The notes beneath the pieces are model-generated. The model had not been told where the DNA came from. It did not search any database and saw nothing but the letters and a program-made list of their open reading frames with translations. Shown piece by piece: positions 57,910 to 64,000 of a stretch of DNA of 64,000 nucleotides (position 1 is the stretch's first letter; the number at the start of each line of letters is the position of its first letter). This DNA comes from Haemonchus contortus (lineage: Eukaryota > Nematoda > Chromadorea > Rhabditida > Trichostrongylidae): positions 26,136,076 to 26,200,075 of the forward strand of contig LS997562.1 in the NCBI GenBank assembly GCA_000469685.2. Reading direction: 5' to 3'. A program made the translations under genes and the position numbers.

Positions 57910-58970
57910 CGCTATCCCTATGACACTGTGATTAGAGATTAAGAGATTAATGTAAGCAAACACGTCATCACTAATGTTAAATCCGTGGCATGTAATATGT
58001 ACTCTACTGCGCATGGAGATACTCGTGATGGAGATATACTCCTCTTGCTACACAACAAAACATGAAAGAAAAAAAGTGGCTTTATGCCTATTTACAAAGC
58101 AAAGGTGAGATTAACCAAAAGATCCTACGGGATGGTACCTCACCTCACTAGGGGTCGGCAACGTGCATTAAACCTTCTGCTCATGCACAGTGGCGTTAGC
58201 CGGGGGACAATCGACCGGTCGCCACTATCAGCGGAGCAGGAGTTCGCACCCCACTCATCCATACGACCCCGGGATTCCACCTTCCATGCGCTGCGCATCT
58301 GGGGCTGTCCGGGGAATGGACAGCTGCGTAGAGGGATATCACCATCAAAATTATAAATCTCACACGTGGTCATGTGGAATAATCCTCCTCAGCTTATGGG
58401 TCTTTGATAGAGACTGCGCACATCCTGTGATCGTCCGATTACGTAGAAAAGTCAGTAGGAGTAACTGACATAGGGAATGCGGACGAATAACTTAGAGTTA
58501 GCGAGGGAAAGTCGAAGATGGTTAAGGAACCATGCAGAGTTCCAGCCGGATCATGCGCGTATATAAGTTGAGACTGACTGTCGATATGTCCTTTTTTAGG
58601 CCATCCATTCGCATCCGATGATACGCAGGCAAAGGGCTGCGGTGTAGTTGCGCATTGGAACCTACTCGGGCACTCTGATGACCGTCCGAATCATAGGCGT
58701 TGTAGGGACTTTGCGCGTGTGATGTAGTGCGACAGCCGCAGTGGATGACAGTGCGCGAGGAGGTCGTGCGGAAGTCAAGTCGGCTTCTTTCACCAAATAT
58801 TCACAACCCGCATCGCCTAGGATCGGGGGCCCTCGGTTCATGAAGCTGCTTATCGTCCCAGACAACACTTTCGGTCACCTATCGTCAGTATTGTCACCGT
58901 GTCAGTATTGTCACCGTCGCCTGCATTCCTTCTTAATTTGATTGAGATCCAGAGCAATAGGAAATATGAA
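57910..58970. other. Intergenic, nothing recognised
   Basis: It contains a GC-richer patch (58150-58340) with a short match to the island at 48.8-49.2 kb. No gene was recognised. Confidence 0.3.
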
Positions 58971-58979
58971 TTCCAATAC

Positions 58980-59100
58980 GCATACCAACCAAACACCGAC
59001 ACACACATACCAACAGACACGTGACACTCACATACCTACCCACCGCCACACGTTTAGACTTACAACAACACACGCCAACACAAGCGCCGACACCCTCACA
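58980..59100. repeat. AC-rich low-complexity stretch
   Basis: It is a degenerate ACAC/CCAAC-rich strand of about 120 bases, poor in G. It is a simple-sequence remnant and not a clean microsatellite. Confidence 0.6.
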
Positions 59101-59164
59101 ACTATAGCGAAATGCTATGTTACGCGATTCCATTTTGCTCTTCCGATTATTATAACTACACAAC

Positions 59165-59392
59165 ATGCTTGAAGTGTCAAGAAATGTTCAGGTGGACCAC
59201 GAATCAAAACTACCAAAGATGGAACTTTTCAAGAAAGAAAACTTCGTTTTTGTCGATGATGATGGGTCCTGCAACGCCTCCGCAGTAATCCAGATCAAGT
59301 GAGTTATTCAAGCGTTAGAACCTCGGGTCGCAACGAGAGGGATTGTTGCTAATTAGTTTAGGAATGAGACTACCGTTACGCGTCACAAATGA
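59165..59392 (+). CDS. Possible two-exon small gene or fragment, MSP-domain-like
   Basis: An ATG at 59165 opens a frame preceded by an in-frame stop. It reads MLEVSRNVQVDHESKLPKME and then LFKKENFVFVDDDGSCNASA to a strong donor (ATCAA|GTGAGT). A 63-base intron (59299-59361, ending TTTAG) joins in phase to NETTVTRHK and a TGA, 54 codons in all. The pattern K-x2-F-x8-S-x-A-x4-K/TN-T resembles the first strands of nematode MSP-domain proteins. A whole domain needs about 110 residues, and the second half is not seen downstream. It could be a truncated paralogue or chance. Splicing signals are good; the family call is weak. Confidence 0.35.
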
Positions 59393-59399
59393 TAAGAGC

Positions 59400-60550
59400 C
59401 AAGAAAGCATAACAATAGCTAAGGTCCTCTTTACACTAGCCAACTCTCTCACCGGCATAGATTCCCAAACTGTTTGACCGGAAAAATATGGAGTGCTCTT
59501 CGAGGAACACTGAAATGGTTGGAGTGACGTTGTTCATATGCTGCAATGCTAATTGTCGATTTGCTCGAGCGGACACCTGTAACGTCTTCACTCGCACCTG
59601 TCGTAGGCTTATACAGTTCAGTGAACGCTCGCTATTCGATGAGCAAAAAGGAAACCTATTCTTCTTCAAAGACTCCGTAGAGAGTCTCAACATAAATCTC
59701 GTGGCTATTTTGTGTTCTTTTGATATTACGAGGTATCCAGCCAGTCCAACGGCCCACCTATGATGTCCTGCCCACATGATTTTCGATTCCTTGTCGTACG
59801 TCCGATTCATGAGGCATACCTGAAGGTATCATAGCAAAGGGCTCAGTTCCGAATGATCTGTGTCTACTTTAAAACTTCCTCAATGCTTATTAGTGTGTGG
59901 AGGTAATTTAGTGGCATGTATTGCGCATGTATGGTCACGGATCCAAATCCCGGATCGATATTCGCCTAGATCAACATCATTCCGTCTGGAAGGATAGAAG
60001 CACGAATCATCACACCGCAAGTCATTGTTTGGAACACTGCGCATTCAATACGCCACTACGACTTTGTGTGGAAGTAGGATGCGGGGCGCACTCTAAACGA
60101 GATCGATTAACGCCAAAAGACTTTGCCCTTTTTGAGCTCGAGTTTTTTGACGAATAGGTGAGTGCGGAATCAGAGCAAAGGGCTCAGGTTCGGATGGTCT
60201 CTGTCTTCGTCACTAGTTTTTCGATGCTTTTCAGTGTTCTCCAGTGCGTAGTTTGCTTCTGCTCAACTCTGGAGACTGTTCATCAAATGACTCTCCGACG
60301 TAGGAGCGCGTGGCTGGAGCATTCGAAATGGTCACCCCTCCTGAAAGATGCACCAGGAACTGGTTGTTATCCATGAACACATTCTTTGTTAGGTTTGGTT
60401 ATAAAGCGGTTTTTCCATGACCGCTGTTGAACCGAGTCAGCATTCAATCCACCCGCGTGATGTTCAAAGTTGTAGGCTGAATCTCGTCAGTAAGCTAGTA
60501 GGATTTTCCCTTCCATTTTTTTTGCATTTCATTTGAGTCACTGGGAAATA
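59400..60550. other. Intergenic, nothing recognised
   Basis: AGCAAAGGGCTCAG with a diverged continuation occurs at 59835 and again at 60176, so this contains a two-copy degenerate repeat. Open frames lack domains. Confidence 0.35.
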
Positions 60551-60638
60551 CGGTCCATGAACGGCTTTCTATGAACCTCGGCATGATTATATTACTGAGT
60601 TTGTTGTTGTCTTGAACTCTTCACGGGTTTTTAAATAA

Positions 60639-60690
60639 CCTTTATTAGGCTGACGTTTCGGCGGAATCGCCTTCTTCAGGGCCTGAAAGG
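60639..60690 (-). ncRNA. Hammerhead ribozyme motif, copy C
   Basis: The CTGAAGA core, stem II GGCG-ATTC-CGCC, GAAACGTC and stem I 3' AGCCT-aat-AAAGG are intact. The stem I 5' strand reads CCTTT-c-AGGCC, so the pair next to the core is lost (C against A). Confidence 0.7.
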
Positions 60691-61001
60691 ATCACAACAA
60701 TCCGTGATTATCCGACCAAACGTCTCCACCACCCCACTGAGTTCGAGACCCCCAGGGCATGCAGGTCATCGAAAAGGGAACCACTCACCGTAACTTTGTG
60801 GATTCCTCGAAACCACCCAACTAGTAGTGGTAGCAACCGACCACTGTCAGCGGGGGTACGTCTTCATTAAAGTCTGTGAGGGAAGGCCAATCTTATATAA
60901 GGCCGTAGCTCCCGTGTGATTGCGAGGCATTCTTCGCTACGATTCATTTTGGGATCGGTGACCTGTATCCAAAATGCCTCGAAGGTTTTACGCGCGCACA
61001 C

Positions 61002-61452
61002 TTACGACTCCTGTGCTGTGACCTCCACGGTGACCTCAAAATCGTCTCCGTTATGCTTCTGAATTCGATGGCTCCCTAAGACAGTAGACTTTTTCAATCG
61101 TCTCATTCCATCTATGTGCTCCTTGACCCTCACGTGAAGTGGTCTTGCCGTTTCTCCAATATACTCATCACCACAAACCCGGCAAGTAATTCTGTAGACC
61201 ACTCCAGACATGTTACAATCACCTTCCCTTCCAGCTGGACAAACCACACAGTTTGAGGTCGTACATAGGCCATCGTATATCCTGTTACGAATCAAGCTCT
61301 TCTTTAGATTGAAGAGTGGTACATTTACAATAGCTACTGAATTTTCCGAACCCGATCTCTTCGAGCACTTTCTAATGGAGGCGCTGACCTCATCAGAAAT
61401 AAATGGTGGTACAAAAGGAGTCTTGCCTTTAATCGAGGTACTACCATGTCTA
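61002..61452 (-). pseudogene. PLE GIY-YIG endonuclease domain, copy C
   Basis: The frame is open from the junction through FISDEVSASIRKCSK, then a Cys-rich linker CTTSNCVVCPAGREGDC, then GVVYRITCRVCGDEYIGETA (the GIY and YIG motifs as VVY and YIG) and RPLHVRVKEHIDG. It ends at a TAA after TAQES, where copy E reads CAA. About 40 codons of recognisable C-terminus follow the stop. In PLEs this endonuclease sits after the reverse transcriptase and nicks the target; the RT is missing here. Confidence 0.85.
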
Positions 61453-61985
61453 AAATAGCACGCGATATAGCTTGGTCCAATGGCTACTACAATTTTCCAA
61501 CTTCACGTAGAGCTTCTTCTGGTGGTGTGATCCTCAGACATGGTAGTACCTCGATTGAAAGCAAGACTTCTTTTGTACTACCATTTATTTCTGATGAGGT
61601 CAGCGCCTCTATTAGAAAGTGCTTGAAGAGATCGGGTCTGGAAAATTCAGTAGCTATTGTAAATGTACCACCCTTCAATCTAAAGAAGCGCTTGATTCGT
61701 AACAGGATATACGATGGCCTATGTACGACCTCAAACTGTGTGGTTTGTCCAGCTGGAAAGGAAGGTGATTGTAACATGTCTGGAGTGGTCTACAGTTTTA
61801 CTTGCCGGGTTTGTGGTGATGAGTATATTGGAGAAACGGCAAGACCACTTCACGTGAGGGTCAAGGAGCACATAGATGGAATGAGACGATTGAAGAAGTC
61901 TACTGCCTTAGGGAGCCATCGAATTCAGAAGCATAACGGAGACGATTTTGAGGTCACCGTGGAGGTCACAGCACAGGAGTCGTAA
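61446..61985 (+). pseudogene. PLE GIY-YIG endonuclease domain, copy D
   Basis: The 179-codon frame begins with an ATG that belongs to the end of copy C, so the start is an accident of the junction. It contains ARDIAWSNGYYNFPTSRRAS, the linker CTTSNCVVCPAGKEGDC and GVVYSFTCRVCGDEYIGETA. A TAA plus one extra G after TAQES breaks the frame. The C-terminus (FWIQVTDPKMDRREE ... to 62122) follows in another frame. The RT is absent. Confidence 0.85.
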
Positions 61986-62395
61986 GGTGTGCGCGCGTAA
62001 AACCTTCAAGGCATTTTGGATACAGGTCACCGATCCCAAAATGGATCGTAGGGAAGAATACCTCGCAATCACACGGGAGCTACGGCCTTACATAAGATTG
62101 GCCTTCCCTCACAGACTTTAATGAAGACGTACCCCCGCTGACACTGGTCGGTTGGTACCACTACTAGTTGGGTGGTTTCGAGGAATCCACAAAAATACGG
62201 TGAGTGGTTCCCCTTTCGACCACCTGCGTGCCCTGGGGGTCTCGAACTTAGTGGGTTGGTGGAGACGTTTGTCGGATAATCACAGATTGTTATGATCCTT
62301 TCAGGCTCTGAAGAAGGCGATTCCGCCGAAATGTCAGCATAATAAAGGTTATTTAAAAACCTTGTGAAGAGTTCAAGACAACAACAAACTGTGAA
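61453..62395 (+). mobile_element. Penelope-like element, 5'-truncated copy D
   Basis: This is the inverted partner of copy C. It begins about 95 bases further upstream in the element than C does, so the two are separate truncations joined at their 5' ends and not a simple fold-back copy. It ends with TTCAAGACAACAACAAACTG. Confidence 0.85.
62297..62348 (+). ncRNA. Hammerhead ribozyme motif, copy D (stem III mutated)
   Basis: The core CTGAAGA and stem II GGCG-ATTC-CGCC are intact, but stem III reads ATGT instead of ACGT and the stem I 3' strand reads AGCAT. It is probably weak or inactive. Confidence 0.65.
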
Positions 62396-62399
62396 ATAC

Positions 62400-62970
62400 G
62401 TTTGAGGTCAAGTCGCCCTGCCAAACCATCCGTATGTGACGACTTTCTTGCATAACAGTATTGTGAGGCCCTGGTCGTGAAACTGTTTTAAAGCTCAAAA
62501 GGCGTCCGGATACATTCATTAGGGACGCCTTGGCCGATCAGAAGTTGGAATTTGCTTTTGTTTTCACATGTCGAAGTCCATCTTTGGTTCAATCAATGTT
62601 TAAATTGAGCGGCAACTCGTGAAGTTCGAATCCCTCCAACTTAGTGGATATAACTGATCCCACTCGGAACCTTAGCTGTTGAGGTATCGAAACTGTTTCG
62701 TTAATTCGTTGAAAGCATCACATCTCAGCCTTGCAACTGGTGAATCTCTTCAGATGTTGCGAGCGCTCTTCCATACCTGGTGGCTTTCGCTCCAATGCTG
62801 CTCTATCTCATCTACATCTTCCTTAACCGCTTTTCAGCACAACTTCGCAGTGCGAATGTCGAGTGCGAGTGCGAAGGTGGAAAACTCCTTACAGCTCATA
62901 CAATTCTACGTTGAGGTACCGCCCGAGAATTATCGAAGAAAAACGTCCTCTGGTAGTTAATACTTCTAAG
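62400..62970. other. Spacer between PLE copies, nothing recognised
   Basis: A 93-codon plus frame (62679-62960) has no recognised domain. Confidence 0.3.
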
Positions 62971-63060
62971 TCTGTTCCATGTACGGCTTTCTATGAACCT
63001 CGGCATGATTATATTATGAGTTTGTTGTTGTCTTGAACTCTTCACGAGGTTTTTAAATAA

Positions 63061-63112
63061 CCTTTATTAGGCTGACGTTTCGGCGGAATCGCCTTCTTCA
63101 GAGCCTGAAAGG
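63061..63112 (-). ncRNA. Hammerhead ribozyme motif, copy E (best copy)
   Basis: On the minus strand: CCTTT-c-AGGCT, CTGAAGA, A, GGCG-ATTC-CGCC, GAA, ACGT, C, AGCCT-aat-AAAGG. All stems pair fully. Stem I has two 5-bp blocks separated by a C/AAT internal loop. Stem III is only AC/GU without a loop, as in the minimal type I hammerheads known from PLEs, which are thought to act as dimers. Position 7 is A, and one unpaired A precedes stem II. Confidence 0.8.
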
Positions 63113-63285
63113 ATCATATCAATCTGTGATTATCCGACCAAACGTCTCCACCAACCCACTAAGTTCGAAACCCCCAGGGCACGCAGGTGGTCGAAAGGAG
63201 AACCACTCACCGTAACTTCGTGGATTCTTCGAAACCACCCAACTAGTGGCACCAACCGACCAGTGTCAGCGGGGGTACGTCTTCA

Positions 63286-64000
63286 TCAAAGTCTGTCAGG
63301 GAAGGCCAATCTTATATAAGGCCGTAGCTCCCGCGTGATTGCGAGGCATTCTTCCCTACGATTCATTTTGGGATCGGTGACCTGTATCCAAAATGCCTCG
63401 AGGGTCTTACGCGCGCACACTTGCGACTCCTGTGCTACGACCTCCACGGTGACCTCAAATACGTCTCCGTTATGCTTGTTTATCCGATGGCTCCCTAAGG
63501 CAGTAGACTTTTTTAAACGTCTCATTCCATCTATGTGCTCCTTGACCCTCACGTGAAGTGGTCTTGCCGTTTCTCCTATATACTCATCACCACAAACCCG
63601 GCAAGTAATTCTGTACACCACTCCAGACATGTTACAATCACCTTCCCTTCCAGCTGGACAAACCACACAGTTTGAGGTCGTACATAGGCGATCGTATATC
63701 CTGTTACGAATCAAGCGCTTCTTCAGATTGAAGGGTGGTACATTTACAATAGCTACTAAATTTTCCAAACCCGATTTCTTCGAGCACTTTCTAATGGAGG
63801 CGCTGACCTCATCAGAAATAAATGGTAGTAGAAAAGGAGTCTTGCCTTCAATCGAGGTACTACCATGTCTGAGGATCACACCACCAGAAGAAGCTCTACG
63901 TGAAGTTGGAAAGTTGTAGTAGCCATTGGACCAAGCTATATCGCGTGCCATTTCAAGCGACTCTTTTCGCTCTTCCTCCCCAGTGCAGACCTTCCTAGCG
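63286..64000 (-). CDS. PLE C-terminal region with GIY-YIG endonuclease (partial, open at the window edge)
   Basis: The frame is uninterrupted from the window end to a stop at 63286, about 238 codons. It includes ARDIAWSNGYYNFPTSRRAS, a segment ending NVPPFNLKKRLIRNRIYD, the Cys linker (CTTSNCVVCPAGREGDC), GVVYRITCRVCGDEYIGETA with RPLHVRVKEH (GIY-YIG core and conserved Arg), and a tail ARKTLEAFWIQVTDP with ELRPYIRLAFPDRL. The tail is lost behind a stop in copies C and D. The protein would nick DNA for retrotransposition. Residues upstream of ARDIAW (KVCTGEEERKESLEM) continue in frame, so the ATG at 63951 is not the true start. Confidence 0.85.
   Translation of the reverse strand, partial: ARKVCTGEEERKESLEMARDIAWSNGYYNFPTSRRASSGGVILRHGSTSIEGKTPFLLPFISDEVSASIRKCSKKSGLENLVAIVNVPPFNLKKRLIRNRIYDRLCTTSNCVVCPAGREGDCNMSGVVYRITCRVCGDEYIGETARPLHVRVKEHIDGMRRLKKSTALGSHRINKHNGDVFEVTVEVVAQESQVCARKTLEAFWIQVTDPKMNRREECLAITRELRPYIRLAFPDRL

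Larger units (their letters stand above)
60553..61452 (-). mobile_element. Penelope-like element, 5'-truncated copy C
   Basis: On the minus strand it runs from the coding part (61452 to about 60880) through a 3' non-coding tail with a hammerhead motif to AACAACAACAAACTCAG and the CCGAGGTTCATAGAAAGCCG flank. It is joined head to head with copy D at 61452/61453. Copies C and E (62974-64000) share the same flank, so the repeat unit includes it. Confidence 0.85.
62974..64000 (-). mobile_element. Penelope-like element, copy E (runs off the window)
   Basis: It has the same 3' flank, tail and hammerhead as copy C. Its coding frame is still open at base 64000, so the reverse transcriptase, if present, lies outside the window. 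It is the best-preserved copy here. Confidence 0.88.

Noticed and set aside
62612..62635. GTTCGAATCCCTCC as a tRNA T-arm
   Set aside because: No acceptor, D or anticodon arms lie upstream.

Overview
This window looks like nuclear DNA of a nematode, most likely a strongylid or hookworm relative. The reasons are T-rich introns ending in TTTCAG, introns as short as about 50-65 bases, an acceptor-like AG directly before a start codon (as in spliced-leader trans-splicing), and retroelement fragments of the types that are abundant in hookworm genomes. The window is gene-poor and repeat-rich. The species is inferred from these features, since no search could be run.

Region by region. (1) 194-10533, + strand: one well-supported gene of 16 exons and 688 codons. 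It is a p66-type subunit of the NuRD/MEC chromatin complex (GATAD2A/B in vertebrates, dcp-66 in C. elegans), with a CR1 coiled coil and a CR2 GATA-type zinc finger. Two introns hold palindromic MITE-like repeats. (2) 10534-28500: intergenic DNA with several palindromic elements, a Tc1-type MITE (19340-19865), and two decayed non-LTR retrotransposons of RTE type on the minus strand (14745-16120 and 23672-26400). (3) 28500-34000: a possible exon of an unknown gene, a dead mariner transposon (29730-30815), and a complete non-autonomous LTR retrotransposon (32018-33778) with TG...CA LTRs, a 4-base TATC target duplication and a gag-like but pol-less interior. (4) 34000-41000: little that can be supported. 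(5) 41005-41997, minus strand: a secreted proline-rich protein gene whose 3' exon(s) I could not find. (6) 43500-51350: MITEs, a perfect 26-bp hairpin, a 194-base direct duplication, LINE and Tc1 fragments, two GC-rich islands and a second dead mariner. (7) 53393-64000: remnants of one family of Penelope-like element (PLE). They carry GIY-YIG endonuclease domains and five copies of a hammerhead ribozyme motif.

The most interesting system is the PLE/hammerhead set. Five 50-52-base segments fold, by eye, as minimal type I hammerheads with a loopless 2-bp stem III (ACGU), a 4-bp stem II and a two-part stem I with matching complementary blocks. Three have an intact core and two carry core or stem III mutations. 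They sit at the 3' ends of GIY-YIG coding copies, or face each other in a palindrome without coding sequence. The same window has two PLE copies joined head to head. Apart from p66, the proline-rich gene and a few weak short-exon candidates, I see no convincing host genes and no tRNA, rRNA or CRISPR.
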